Assembly: GCF_003425985.1 (NCBI RefSeq)
Contig: NZ_CP022985.1
Location: 3,766,001-3,830,000 of the forward strand
DNA length: 64,000 nt
Direction of reading: 5' to 3'
DNA from: Mariniflexile sp. TRM1-10
GTDB taxonomy: Bacteria; Bacteroidota; Bacteroidia; Flavobacteriales; Flavobacteriaceae
Of the stretch, positions 43,482-51,754 are shown piece after piece. The stretch's first letter is position 1. Each line of letters begins with the position of its first letter. The translations under genes were made by a program, and so were the position numbers. Under the pieces are notes generated by a model that searched no databases, was not told the DNA's origin, and saw only the letters and a program-made list of their open reading frames with translations.

Positions 43482-44800
43482 TGAAAAGTTTATTTTCGAG
43501 TCAGGACAGCAGTATTAGGCAGGCCAGCAAAAATAAAGCCGCACAAAAGGCAACTTATCGTTTTTTGAACAATGAAAATGTAACCGAGCAAGAATTGATA
43601 TCTGCTTGTTGTGAGAGGACAGAAATATTATCCAAAGGCAAGAATGTTTTGGTTTTAAATGACACGACAGAGATAAACTTGCAGCGTCATCGTGGAAGAA
43701 TAGAATCAGGAACAGGAATCGGTTTAGTTGGAAATAATACAGACATTGGCTTTTTTGCTCACTTAGGATTAGTGGTTGACATCGAAGCTTATCAAGCTAT
43801 TGGGTACAGTAGTATTAATCTTTGGAGCCGAGAAATAGATAAAGACACGAAAGAGATTAGAGGTTATAGAAAATTAGCTGTTGAAGAAAAAGAATCCTAT
43901 AAATGGATAAAATGTTGTAACGATAGCACAAAAGTCCTGCAAGACGCTGCAAGTATTACAGTTGTTGGAGATCGAGAGAGTGATTTATACGAGCTTTTTA
44001 CGGATGCCAAAAAACAAAGCACACATGTCTTAGCACGTAACAGAATCAACCGAAAGACTTCTGAAGGAAGTAAATTACATGGAATACTAAAAAATGCAGC
44101 CCTTTGTGGTAGCTACAAAATACAAGTATCAGGCGATAAAAGGAAACAGAGGCAACCAAGAGAAGCCCTTCTAGAGGTTAAATATTCGGAAGTATCAATA
44201 CAAAAACCATCTAATAAAAAAGATGACAGGCCACAAAGTGTAAAAGTATGGATTGTTGAAGCCCGAGAGCCTAATAAACAAGACGGTATTTGTTGGCGAT
44301 TATTGACTACTCATGAAGTTACAACTTTTGAAGAAGCCGTTCAGATAGTAGAATGGTATCAAATGAGGTGGTTTATAGAACAGGTATTTAGGCTGTTAAA
44401 AAACAAAGGGTATCAGATAGAAAATAGCGAGTTAGGTACAGGTTGGGCATTAAGAAAATTAACTTTATTACTCCTACAGAATGTCTTGCGAGTCATGCAA
44501 ATGCTCTTGGCCTACAATAGTGCAAGTGAAGAAGAAGATGCGGGATTGGCTTTTACAACACATGAAATAGAATGCCTAACACTTCTGAACATACGAAATG
44601 AAGGAAAAACAGAGAAGCTTAAAAACCCATATCGACCCAACAGTTTAAAATGGGCGACTTGGATAGTGGCAAGAGTTGGTGGGTGGTCAGGATATAAATC
44701 GCAAAGACCACCGGGACCAATTACTCTAAAAAATGGATTAGATAAATTTAACCAAATATTTATAGGCTGGATGATGGCTAAAGATGTGGGTACACAGTAG
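43481..44800 (+). CDS. IS4-family (Tn5/IS50-like) transposase
   Basis: The 439-aa product is a DDE transposase of the IS4 family. The first Asp is in LNDTTEINL, the second in VVGDRESDLYELF, and the Y-x2-R-x3-E-x6-K signature occurs as YQMRWFIEQVFRLLK. An N-terminal Tnp_DNA_bind-like helix (DSSIRQASKNKAAQKATYRFLNNENV) lies at the beginning. Its TAG stop is the last codon within the right inverted repeat. The true protein probably includes the upstream 36-codon frame by frameshift. It has inserted in repeat C and interrupts no gene. Confidence 0.92.
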   Translation: MKSLFSSQDSSIRQASKNKAAQKATYRFLNNENVTEQELISACCERTEILSKGKNVLVLNDTTEINLQRHRGRIESGTGIGLVGNNTDIGFFAHLGLVVDIEAYQAIGYSSINLWSREIDKDTKEIRGYRKLAVEEKESYKWIKCCNDSTKVLQDAASITVVGDRESDLYELFTDAKKQSTHVLARNRINRKTSEGSKLHGILKNAALCGSYKIQVSGDKRKQRQPREALLEVKYSEVSIQKPSNKKDDRPQSVKVWIVEAREPNKQDGICWRLLTTHEVTTFEEAVQIVEWYQMRWFIEQVFRLLKNKGYQIENSELGTGWALRKLTLLLLQNVLRVMQMLLAYNSASEEEDAGLAFTTHEIECLTLLNIRNEGKTEKLKNPYRPNSLKWATWIVARVGGWSGYKSQRPPGPITLKNGLDKFNQIFIGWMMAKDVGTQ

Positions 44801-44859
44801 CCTCCAAAGGAGAGGTAAATGGGATACCCCGAGGCAGAGCCTTCGGGGAATTATTTAGA

Positions 44860-45162
44860 TTAAATAAGGCGAGATTCATAAAAATTCAGTTTATTTTTTA
44901 ATTCTTTAATTTCACTCTGTAAACTATCAATGGTGTTAAGTAAATTTGAAATGGCATGAATGCCTTCTATGTTGATATTCAAATCATAATGAAATGTTAT
45001 GAGTTTTTCAATAACGTTGATTTGTGCCGTGTTTATATGTTGTATTTCTTTTATGGTTACTACCTCTATTAATTCATAGTCATATAATGAATCGATAAAA
45101 GATTCAGGTACGTTGTAGCACTCACAAATTTGTTTAATTGATATGAAATTCTTTGTATCCAT
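44860..45162 (-). CDS. cbpM: CbpM-like chaperone modulator (MerR-type)
   Basis: The 100-aa protein has an N-terminal MerR-like winged helix (ISIKQICECYNVPESFIDSLYDYELIE) followed by a helical, coiled-coil tail (SLQSEIKELKNKLNFYESRL), as in CbpM modulators of the DnaJ paralogue CbpA. It directly follows cbpA with a 1-nt overlap. CbpM binds CbpA's J domain and restrains it. The operon is headed by two small unknown genes under an FNR-type promoter. Confidence 0.8.
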   Translation of the reverse strand: MDTKNFISIKQICECYNVPESFIDSLYDYELIEVVTIKEIQHINTAQINVIEKLITFHYDLNINIEGIHAISNLLNTIDSLQSEIKELKNKLNFYESRLI

Positions 45163-46055
45163 TATGATCTCAGTTTAGCCAATTCATAAAATAATTCTTT
45201 TTCTTTAGCCGTAAGGTTTGTTGGCAGTACGATATTGAACGTGATGTATAAATCTCCAAATTGACCTTCCTTTTTATATTTTGGAAATCCTTTACCTGTC
45301 AATTTTACCTGTGTGCCGTTTTTTGTTTCTGGTTTTATATTGAGCTTAGCTTTACCATCAAAAGTATTCACCATGATTTCTCCCCCTAAAATGGCTTTAT
45401 ATAAATCTAAATCGATGGTTATATACAGGTTATCATTATTTCTTTTAAAAGGCGTGTTGTTGTGTATCGTAAATTGAATATATAAATCCCCATTAGGGCC
45501 TCCATTGACACCTGGACCACCGTGTCCTTTTATTTTTATAACCTGACCATTTTCTACTCCGGCTGGAATCGTTATTCGGATGTGTTTGTTGTTAATGGTT
45601 AACGTTCGCTTATGTGACGTATAAACATCTCTTAAATTGAGTTGGAGTTCTGCATTAAAATCCTGTCCCTTAAACTTAACTTGCCCTCTACTTCCTGTTT
45701 GGGATCCAAACATGCTCTCAAAAAAATCTGAAAAATCACTGCCTCTAAAATCACTTTCAGAAAAATCACCTCTTGTTTGATACTGAGGGCCTCGTTGCTG
45801 CCGTTGTCTTGTTTGTTCGTAGGCTTCACTATGTTGCCAATGTTCTCCGTAATCGTCATATTTTTTACGATTTTCAGCATTACTTAATACCTCGTTAGCT
45901 TCATTAACTTCCTTAAATTTTCGTTCGGCCTCTTTATCATTTGGGTTTAAATCGGGATGATATTTGCGTGCTAATTTGCGATAGGCCTTTTTAATATCTT
46001 GTTCAGAAGCTGTTTTTGGTAACCCTAAAATTTTATAATAATCAATGAAAGCCAT
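45162..46055 (-). CDS. cbpA: CbpA-type DnaJ co-chaperone
   Basis: A J domain at residues 1-70 ([31 protein letters not shown], with the HPD motif) is followed by a G/Q-rich linker and the two beta-barrel substrate domains ([16 protein letters not shown], then [17 protein letters not shown]). No zinc-finger repeat is present, so this is CbpA rather than DnaJ. It stimulates DnaK and in other bacteria is a stationary-phase or stress protein. The length (297 aa) is typical. It is preceded by 4 bp and overlaps cbpM. Confidence 0.92.
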   Translation of the reverse strand: MAFIDYYKILGLPKTASEQDIKKAYRKLARKYHPDLNPNDKEAERKFKEVNEANEVLSNAENRKKYDDYGEHWQHSEAYEQTRQRQQRGPQYQTRGDFSESDFRGSDFSDFFESMFGSQTGSRGQVKFKGQDFNAELQLNLRDVYTSHKRTLTINNKHIRITIPAGVENGQVIKIKGHGGPGVNGGPNGDLYIQFTIHNNTPFKRNNDNLYITIDLDLYKAILGGEIMVNTFDGKAKLNIKPETKNGTQVKLTGKGFPKYKKEGQFGDLYITFNIVLPTNLTAKEKELFYELAKLRS

Positions 46056-46059
46056 TTAG

Positions 46060-46269
46060 TTATTTTTTTACGTTCTTACTATAATGTTTAACAAGTTGTT
46101 TTAGACTGTCAAGGTAATCTTGCATAATGGTATTTGTAATTTGTGGATGGTTTGGTGAGGTAATGGTAACAGGAAGTTCTTCCAAAAAAACATAGAGTTC
46201 TGGGTAATCAAATTCTATGGTATTTGTCAGTTTTGTAATTTCGTCAATGATATGATTTGATTTTTCCAT
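46060..46269 (-). CDS. hypothetical protein, 69 aa
   Basis: A short acidic-then-basic protein with one probable helix at each end (IIDEITKLTNTIEF; YLDSLKQLVKHYSK) and a VFLEELPVTIT core. The family is unknown to me. It starts 1 bp after the preceding ORF and ends 4 bp before cbpA, so it is certainly co-transcribed with the chaperone genes. Similar small ORFs upstream of cbpA occur in flavobacteria. Confidence 0.65.
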   Translation of the reverse strand: MEKSNHIIDEITKLTNTIEFDYPELYVFLEELPVTITSPNHPQITNTIMQDYLDSLKQLVKHYSKNVKK

Positions 46270-46270
46270 A

Positions 46271-46723
46271 TTAATTGAATTTCCAGAAATACTGTGGCTT
46301 TTCTTCTTCCAAAATGTTTTTTAACATGGAAAAAGCCAATAACCTGATTATTTTTACTGTTTCTATATAATGTGAGCAATCGTCTTCAAAGAGTTCATAA
46401 TTATTCCTTAATATATACGCATTGTATTTGTAAGGTTCATCAATTAGAAGCGTTAGGCGTTTGGTAATAACCGGCGTCTGTTTGAGTAGGATTTCACATT
46501 GTACAATAGATATCTTAATGTCATTTTGTAAATCTCTGAACTCGCTTGCACTTCCATATAATAACAATTTTACAAAATGCACCTCAATCAATTGTTGAAG
46601 AAATTTCAAATCTTTATTATAAAATATTAAATCATTTTCCCAGTTTTTTGTTAGCGTCAAAAGGTCATCCAAACTAGCTTCTTGAATAAAATTATCTTTT
46701 GGTCTGTATCTGAAATTATCCAT
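46271..46723 (-). CDS. hypothetical helical protein, first gene of the cbpA operon
   Basis: I start at the ATG at 46723 (MDNFRYRPKDNF), giving 150 aa. The frame extends to 46792, but that extension would overlap the FNR-type box and the -7 element. The protein is predicted helical (LDDLLTLTKNWENDLIFYNKDLKFLQQLIEVHF) without membrane segments or known motifs. It could be a small alpha-helical stress protein. The gene lies 57 bp downstream of the box at 46780-46791. Confidence 0.6.
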   Translation of the reverse strand: MDNFRYRPKDNFIQEASLDDLLTLTKNWENDLIFYNKDLKFLQQLIEVHFVKLLLYGSASEFRDLQNDIKISIVQCEILLKQTPVITKRLTLLIDEPYKYNAYILRNNYELFEDDCSHYIETVKIIRLLAFSMLKNILEEEKPQYFWKFN

Positions 46724-46748
46724 GACGTTTTTTTTTTGTAAATTTCTT

Positions 46749-46791
46749 CTAAAATAGACTATATCGTAGGTATTATAAATGATGAATATCA
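46749..46791 (-). promoter_or_regulatory. FNR/FixK-type promoter of the cbpA operon
   Basis: TGATGAATATCA at 46780-46791 and minus-strand -7-like TATTTTAG at 46756-46749, 29.5 bp from box centre. It lies 24 bp beyond the stop of the upstream ABC ATPase gene. Confidence 0.7.
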
Positions 46792-46815
46792 TCTAAGGCT
46801 TTCAAAAAACATTTT

Positions 46816-47490
46816 TTAGGAAATTATTTTACCATCTTCCATCGTGATGATTCTATGGGTGCGTTTGGCAAAATCCTCATCATGTGTAACAATCAATAGG
46901 GATAAGCCTGCTTCTTCACTCAATTTCTTGAAGATATTAAAAACATTTTCTGAATTATGACTGTCTAGATTCCCTGTAGGTTCATCGCCCATAATGATTG
47001 TTGGGTTGTTGATCAAAGCTCTTGCAATAGCAACACGTTGTTTTTCACCACCAGAAATCTGTGAAGCTTTCTTATGTGCTAATTTTTCAATATTTAATAT
47101 ACCCAATTTTTCCATGGCATCATGTTCAATTTCCTGATGTGTCTTTTCTGCCAATTTTTTTGCGGGCAGCATCACATTTTCCAACACTGAAAATTCTGCT
47201 AGCAAATAATGAAACTGAAATACAAAGCCAATATGTTTATTGCGTATGTATGATAATTTATCACGATTTTGACCAGTTATTAATTCACTATTCAAGTATA
47301 ATTCGCCTTCATAATCCGTATCCATTGTAGAAAGAATATATAATAATGTCGATTTCCCACAGCCGGATTTGCCCATAATGGAAACAAATTCGCCAGCTTC
47401 AATTTCAAAACTAATATCTTTAAGAACCTGAAATTCCACAGGCTTCCTAAAGTATTTGTTGATATGTTTTGCTTCTAATATACGCGCCAT
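46816..47490 (-). CDS. LolD/MacB-type ABC transporter ATPase
   Basis: The 224-aa ATPase carries Walker A GKSGCGKST, the LolD-like FQFHYLLAEFSVLENVMLP, signature ISGGEKQRVAIARAL, Walker B TIIMGDEPTGNLD and switch VTHD. This is the class that pairs with FtsX-like permeases. Its expected permease and membrane-fusion partners lie 4 kb away at 51755-54096. Directly upstream is only a broken ftsX tail, so this gene was separated from its operon by rearrangement. Its current promoter may be the weak site near 47834. Confidence 0.92.
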   Translation of the reverse strand: MARILEAKHINKYFRKPVEFQVLKDISFEIEAGEFVSIMGKSGCGKSTLLYILSTMDTDYEGELYLNSELITGQNRDKLSYIRNKHIGFVFQFHYLLAEFSVLENVMLPAKKLAEKTHQEIEHDAMEKLGILNIEKLAHKKASQISGGEKQRVAIARALINNPTIIMGDEPTGNLDSHNSENVFNIFKKLSEEAGLSLLIVTHDEDFAKRTHRIITMEDGKIIS

Positions 47491-47497
47491 TTTATTG

Positions 47498-47664
47498 TCC
47501 TCTTATGATGGTTACTGGATTTAATCTCTTGGCTTTTGGAAGGAAGGTAACCAACCAAAAATATGGAAATCATTGCAAATGAAAAACCGATTATAAAAAA
47601 TAATGGATTGATGTTTGCGGGATAGGTGGTAACTGTTGGTAAGGCTGCTGTTTTGTTTAAACTC
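47498..47664 (-). pseudogene. duplicated 3' fragment of the FtsX-like permease
   Basis: The ~165 bp are about 90 percent identical by eye to the end of the intact permease gene near 51760-51925 (TTYPVNINPLFFIIGFSFAM region). A one-base deletion in the AAAAGCC stretch breaks the frame before the conserved final NPVTIIRGQ. Upstream of 47665 an unrelated start (ATG at 47712, MSFGSIKNTAIDIHIPEF) is fused on. Confidence 0.85.
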
Positions 47665-47833
47665 AGGAATATGAATATCTATGGCCGTATTTTTTATTGA
47701 TCCAAAGGACATTATTAAGTTTTTAATTTTTCATTTCTGTCTGTAATACCTCAAAGTATACTGCCGCCTTACGCGTCATTTAAACGTTGACTTGACACTA
47801 GAAATAAATACGGTTCTTTATAAAAAAAAGAAA

Positions 47834-47845
47834 TGATAATTATCA
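47834..47845 (-). promoter_or_regulatory. FNR/FixK-type box without a clear -7 element
   Basis: TGATAATTATCA is a perfect palindrome. The expected minus-strand -7 position reads TATTTATT, a weak match. Downstream are the hybrid ftsX remnant and the LolD-type ATPase gene. Nothing else is seen in 47713-47901. Confidence 0.5.
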
Positions 47846-47901
47846 GTTTTACTGAATATTGTTGAAAATTTCAGGGATTTATTAGCGTCATTCTTGAGAT
47901 A

Positions 47902-48309
47902 TTATGATGTTTTATTTAAATAATAATTAATAATATCGGCAGTAGAAACAATACCTACTAATTTATCATTCTCTAGAATAGGAACAGCATGATAATATTG
48001 AGCAGACAAAACTTTTGCAACATCCTCAACTTTTGCACTAGTAGTTAAATAAAATGGTTTTTGGGTCATGATGTCTCTTACTTTTAGTTTTTTATAAATC
48101 TCATGGTCATCATTAATCCCAGCTCCAACGATATTATACATAAAGTCTATTAAACTGACCATACCTACCAATTTTTCATTTTCTAAAACAGGAATGTGAT
48201 GATGCCATCTTTTTTTCTCATAAATATGCTTTACATCTAAAATATTTTGCTCTGGAGAAACAGAAACCACATCCTTGGTCATTACAGTTGTTATTGAATC
48301 GGATTCCAT
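47902..48309 (-). CDS. two-CBS-domain protein
   Basis: The 135 aa consist of a CBS pair: VMTKDVVSVSPEQNILDVKHIYEKKRWHHHIPVLENEKLVGMVS, then IMTQKPFYLTTSAKVEDVAKVL to HAVPILENDKLVGIVSTADII. Stand-alone CBS pairs bind adenine nucleotides and sense energy state. Such genes are common members of low-oxygen regulons. The gene is preceded by a perfect 24-bp palindrome holding an FNR-type box. Confidence 0.9.
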   Translation of the reverse strand: MESDSITTVMTKDVVSVSPEQNILDVKHIYEKKRWHHHIPVLENEKLVGMVSLIDFMYNIVGAGINDDHEIYKKLKVRDIMTQKPFYLTTSAKVEDVAKVLSAQYYHAVPILENDKLVGIVSTADIINYYLNKTS

Positions 48310-48345
48310 AGGTTTTATAATTAATGTTATTGTTTCTAAATAACT

Positions 48346-48388
48346 TAAAATTAAAGTATTAATGCCATATTTAACATGATTTAAATCA
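48346..48388 (-). promoter_or_regulatory. FNR/FixK-type promoter of the CBS gene (bidirectional box)
   Basis: The core TGATTTAAATCA (48377-48388) is the centre of a perfect 24-bp palindrome, 48371-48394. The minus-strand -7-like TAATTTTA lies at 48353-48346, exactly 29.5 bp from the centre. The CBS start codon is at 48309. Confidence 0.75.
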
Positions 48389-48419
48389 TGTTAAATAATC
48401 CTATTTGTTGATACCTTTA
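48377..48419 (+). promoter_or_regulatory. FNR/FixK-type promoter of the coiled-coil/UbiB unit
   Basis: The same palindrome core serves rightward. TACCTTTA at 48412-48419 is 29.5 bp from the centre. The predicted mRNA leader is about 250 nt to the ATG at 48672 and contains the conserved leader element. Confidence 0.6.
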
Positions 48420-48583
48420 GTACTGGTTTAAGGTAAATTATAAGGCTATGAAATCGCTATTAACAACAAGTTCGCACAAGCAAAGGATAAATTATCAAAC
48501 TCCAATAGAAATAATGTTATCCATAAACACCAAGGATTAGAAAGACGATACGATATGTTGTCGCTAGAGAATAAAATTTGAAC

Positions 48584-48671
48584 ATATGAACACCCATGAG
48601 AATGGCATTCGCACAAGGTTGATTGTTAAGGGTGTTCCATTAGCCAATTAAAAAACAATAAAAATAAACAG
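48584..48671 (+). promoter_or_regulatory. conserved 5' leader element, copy 1
   Basis: Shares ACACCCATGAGAAT, GTTAAGGGTGTTCCAT and AATAAAAATAAACAG in the same order with 60481-60570. AACACCC (48589-48595) can pair perfectly with GGGTGTT (48630-48636). Both copies directly abut an ATG and lie in leaders of FNR-type promoters. Confidence 0.6.
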
Positions 48672-49061
48672 ATGAAAACTAAAACAATTTTGGAGTTGCT
48701 CACATTAAGTTCTAGCATGTATATTTTAGCTAGAGACACCCACTTTTTGGAAAAAATAAATGCATTTTCAGAAAAGAGTAAAGCTAATATCAATAAAGCA
48801 ATGTCCGAATCGCAATTAGACGAAAATGGAAACGAATTGGAGTTTATGGATAAAATTATTTTAAAAACCCATGAGCTAAAAGAAGAACTAAATGAGAAAA
48901 TAGAAGAGTTGGTTATTAAGTTTTATAAAAAAATAAATGTAGCTCATCTAGACGAAATTAAAGCTTTAAATGAAAAAATAGAAAAGCTGGAAAATTCAGA
49001 AGCATTGTTGGAAGCAAGACTCAATAAATTGGAAGCAAAACAATATGGGGCTTATAATTGA
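48672..49061 (+). CDS. phasin-like coiled-coil protein
   Basis: The 129-aa protein is nearly all helical, with heptads over residues 60-125 (HELKEELNEKIEELVIKF, ALNEKIEKLENSEALLEARLNKLEAK). The short hydrophobic start (ILELLTLSSSMYILARDTHFLEKI) is reminiscent of phasin or poly(hydroxyalkanoate) granule-associated proteins. No PHA synthase is nearby. It overlaps the UbiB-like kinase by 17 nt, which suggests a joint role. It is preceded by the conserved leader element. Confidence 0.6.
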   Translation: MKTKTILELLTLSSSMYILARDTHFLEKINAFSEKSKANINKAMSESQLDENGNELEFMDKIILKTHELKEELNEKIEELVIKFYKKINVAHLDEIKALNEKIEKLENSEALLEARLNKLEAKQYGAYN

Positions 49062-50748
49062 TGTTATAAAACGGTTAAAATCTATCTCAAGATATAACCA
49101 AATTCTAAGAGTCTTAATAAAATATGGCTTTGAGGATTTGGTACAATATCTTGAGGAAAACAAGCACTATACATTCATTCAAAAATTAATTCCAAATTCC
49201 ACAAGAAAACGTGTAACACAGTATAGCAAATGGGCAAAGATGAGATTGGTTTGCGAAGAGTTAGGTCCCACCTTCATAAAATTTGGTCAAATTTTAAGCA
49301 ACAGACCGGATTTAGTGCCATTAGAATTAACTTTTGAGTTGGAAAAACTTCAGGATAATGTACCACCAATGTCTGAAAGTGCAGCTAAAGCTGTCGTTGA
49401 AATAGAATTAAAAGATAAAGTAGAAAACCTATTTGCTTGGTTTGAACCAACTCCTTTTGCGTCGGCATCTATGGCTCAAGTACATAAAGTAACATTGCAT
49501 TCTGGAAAACGGGTCGCTTTAAAAATACAACGTGCCGGAATTTATGATGTTATTATTGAGGATATTAAAGTTATGTATAGAATTGCCCATGTTTTAGAAA
49601 AGAGAATACCGTCTTTAAAAAGTTTTGATCCTATTGGGTTAGTTAAAAATTTTGAAGCTTCTATATTAAAAGAACTAGATTTTATTCATGAATCCATTAA
49701 CGTACAACGATTTTATAATAATTTGGAAAAAGATGGTTCTTTCGAACAATTTGCTCAAGCACCTAAAGTATATCAAGAATTCACTACAACAAAAGTTTTA
49801 GCATTAGAGTTTATTTCAGGAATTAAAATTGATAGAATTGAAGAGCTGAAATCCAAAGAGATAGACACCAAAGTTATTGCTAGAAGATTGGCCATTAGCT
49901 ATTTTAAACAAATTTTTGAATATGGTTTCTTTCATGCCGATCCTCATCCTGGAAATTTGCTGGTATTGCCCAATAATCGTATTTGTTATCTGGATTTTGG
50001 TATGATGGGAAGTATGTTGCCAAGAGATATATCAATTTTTGGAAAGCTATTTTTTGCTATTACCAATAAAGATGTTAAAAAAATAATTCGAGCCTTACAA
50101 CAACTTTCAAACAATGCGCCGATTTTAAATATGAGGGATTTAGAGTTTGACATTAATGAATTTGTAGAGAAATATTATGTAAGGGATTTGCATGAAAATG
50201 AAATGAGTACTATTTTATTGGAACTCAAAGATATTATAATTACCCATGGCTTAAAAGTGCCTACTTATTTTTTCCTTTTTGCAAGATCTTTAGTTACCAT
50301 TGAAGGGGTAATTGAAAAATTGGACCCTAATTTAGAGCAATTTGAAATCGTCAAACCCTATTTAAAAGATAGTGCTACAAAAAAATACAGCCCATTAATA
50401 ATCGGGAAAAAAATTGTTAATTCAATTGTGGAACTAACAGATTATATGGAAGAATTTCCGTTAGACTTAAAGAATGCTATACGCAAAATAAACTCCGGTC
50501 AAATAAAAGTAGATTTAACCCATAAAGGTATTGACCCCATGGTTCATACGCTTCAAAGAATCACAAAGCAATTAATTACGGCTTTTATTATGGTGGCCCT
50601 CATAGTTGGAGCGTCTTTGTTTATAATATTTGAAATACAGCCCCTTTGGAAAGGCATTTCAATGTTGGGTATTTCTAGTTTTACATTAGCAGTAATTTTA
50701 GCGTTTGGTATGCTATCAAATATAAAGAAAGGCGATTATGATTATTGA
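49045..50748 (+). CDS. AarF/UbiB/ABC1 family kinase
   Basis: The 567 aa carry the UbiB atypical kinase features: the KxGQ motif FIKFGQILSNRPDLVP, the Ala-rich loop FASASMAQVH, Lys in VALKIQR, catalytic HADPHPGN and metal-binding YLDFGMMG. Two hydrophobic helices close the protein (AFIMVALIVGASLFIIF, LAVILAFGMLS). Members support quinone biosynthesis or lipid homeostasis. The start overlaps the phasin-like gene. The unit is predicted to be oxygen-responsive through the box at 48377. Confidence 0.9.
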   Translation: MGLIIDVIKRLKSISRYNQILRVLIKYGFEDLVQYLEENKHYTFIQKLIPNSTRKRVTQYSKWAKMRLVCEELGPTFIKFGQILSNRPDLVPLELTFELEKLQDNVPPMSESAAKAVVEIELKDKVENLFAWFEPTPFASASMAQVHKVTLHSGKRVALKIQRAGIYDVIIEDIKVMYRIAHVLEKRIPSLKSFDPIGLVKNFEASILKELDFIHESINVQRFYNNLEKDGSFEQFAQAPKVYQEFTTTKVLALEFISGIKIDRIEELKSKEIDTKVIARRLAISYFKQIFEYGFFHADPHPGNLLVLPNNRICYLDFGMMGSMLPRDISIFGKLFFAITNKDVKKIIRALQQLSNNAPILNMRDLEFDINEFVEKYYVRDLHENEMSTILLELKDIIITHGLKVPTYFFLFARSLVTIEGVIEKLDPNLEQFEIVKPYLKDSATKKYSPLIIGKKIVNSIVELTDYMEEFPLDLKNAIRKINSGQIKVDLTHKGIDPMVHTLQRITKQLITAFIMVALIVGASLFIIFEIQPLWKGISMLGISSFTLAVILAFGMLSNIKKGDYDY

Positions 50749-50781
50749 ATTATATGTAGATTATCCTCATTTAATTCAAAA

Positions 50782-50809
50782 AAAAAGAACAATAAATATT
50801 GCTCTTTTT
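50782..50809. terminator. bidirectional terminator between convergent genes
   Basis: AAAAAGAACAAT and ATTGCTCTTTTT pair with one mismatch around AAAT, with A- and T-runs outside. It separates the UbiB-like gene from the minus-strand coiled-coil gene. Confidence 0.7.
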
Positions 50810-50827
50810 ACCTAAAAATATAACTAT

Positions 50828-51427
50828 TTAGGGTTTAGAAAATGCTTTTTTAAAATGGTCGAAAGCCTCAGAGATTTCATTCTGAAAATGTTCCAGTTTG
50901 GTTTCTTCTTTTTCCTTAGTATATTTAGCTTTAAATTTATCTATAAAAGAGTTAAAGTCTTTTTTACTTTTTTCAAAAGCATCTTTAGTTTCGGGTTTAT
51001 CTTTATTAAATTTTTGTTCTAAAATCTCTAGTTGAATTTTAAATTGTTCTATTTCAATAAGAGTTAATGTATACATTCTATTTAAAGTTTCGTTGGTTTT
51101 AATTTTAACTTCAATGTCATGTATTGTTGAAAGCAATTGCTTTTTTTGTTTTTTAAAAATATCTTTAGTCTCTGCCTTTCCTAAAGCCAATTGTACGCGA
51201 AGTTCATCAAATTTGGTATGGAGTTCATCAATTTTTTCTTTTACTCCTTTAATTTTAAATTCGCTGTCATGTATAAATTGATTAAATTTCTTTTTAACCT
51301 CTTCATACTTGTCATGGGCTTCAGCCTTTCCTAAAGCAGCTTTCACTTGAAATTCCTCTAACTCCTTAGCCGATTTTCTAAGTGCGTCTATAACTTTATC
51401 CACAAAATGAATCTCCTTGTTTTTCAT
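50828..51427 (-). CDS. long coiled-coil protein (phasin-like or apolipophorin-like)
   Basis: The 199 residues are essentially a continuous amphipathic helix with internal repeats: LGKAEAHDKYEEVKKKFNQF, LGKAETKDIFKKQKKQL and NKDKPETKDAFEKSKKDFNSF all share a (G/D)K(A/P)E(A/T)xD core spaced roughly 55-60 aa. Highly charged, no membrane segment. It might coat granules or DNA. Its FNR-type box (51559-51570) is now separated from it by a 74-bp MITE. Without the insert the spacing would be 55 bp, as for the other regulon genes. Confidence 0.65.
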   Translation of the reverse strand: MKNKEIHFVDKVIDALRKSAKELEEFQVKAALGKAEAHDKYEEVKKKFNQFIHDSEFKIKGVKEKIDELHTKFDELRVQLALGKAETKDIFKKQKKQLLSTIHDIEVKIKTNETLNRMYTLTLIEIEQFKIQLEILEQKFNKDKPETKDAFEKSKKDFNSFIDKFKAKYTKEKEETKLEHFQNEISEAFDHFKKAFSKP

Positions 51428-51453
51428 GATTATTAGATTTATAATGTTATTAA

Positions 51454-51527
51454 GAGACTGTCTAAGTTTTATCCTTTGACGAAATAATCCGCTATAAATA
51501 TTCCGAAAACAAAATTTGTACAGTCTC
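51454..51527. mobile_element. MITE family 1, copy 2 (74 bp) inside a promoter region
   Basis: Ends GAGACTGTCTAAGTTTT and AAAATTTGTACAGTCTC, with TAA duplicated on both sides (51451-51453 and 51528-51530). It lies between the -7-like element and the ATG of the coiled-coil gene. Confidence 0.82.
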
Positions 51528-51570
51528 TAAATATCTTAACAAAACAGAATTCACGCAATGATAACCATCA
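51528..51570 (-). promoter_or_regulatory. FNR/FixK-type promoter of the coiled-coil gene
   Basis: TGATAACCATCA at 51559-51570. The expected -7 position reads GATATTTA (51535-51528), a weaker match, and its end is the duplicated target of the MITE. Confidence 0.5.
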
Positions 51571-51754
51571 GTTTCAATATGTGTTTGTGAAGAATAATAC
51601 ATTAATAGGACTCTATTCTTTTCATATTCAATAAGAACCAACAATTACTGCACCATTTTGGTCATTTTAGATATAATGATGTTATTATAATTTTAAATAT
51701 TGAAGCTAAAATCAATTCAAGTATAGCCGTTCTTCATGGAATCCATATACGCAT

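Larger units (their letters stand above)
43347..44800 (+). mobile_element. IS4-family insertion sequence, 1454 bp
   Basis: Terminal inverted repeats CTACGGTGTACCCACA and TGTGGGTACACAGTAG (15 of 16 matching) bound the element. A perfect 10-bp direct repeat CCTCCAAAGG (43337-43346 and 44801-44810) flanks it. The element carries one transposase in two overlapping frames. The clean ends suggest recent insertion. Confidence 0.92.
43195..44868 (-). repeat. dispersed repeat C, copy 2, split by an IS element
   Basis: 43195-43346 and 44811-44868 together form an inverse copy of 33331-33540. The IS at 43347-44800 lies between the halves, in the CCTCCAAAGG sequence that became its target duplication. 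Confidence 0.8.

Noticed and set aside
47521..47712. 63-codon ORF in front of the LolD-like ATPase
   Set aside because: A hybrid of an unknown 18-codon start and out-of-frame ftsX remnant; treated as part of the pseudogene region.
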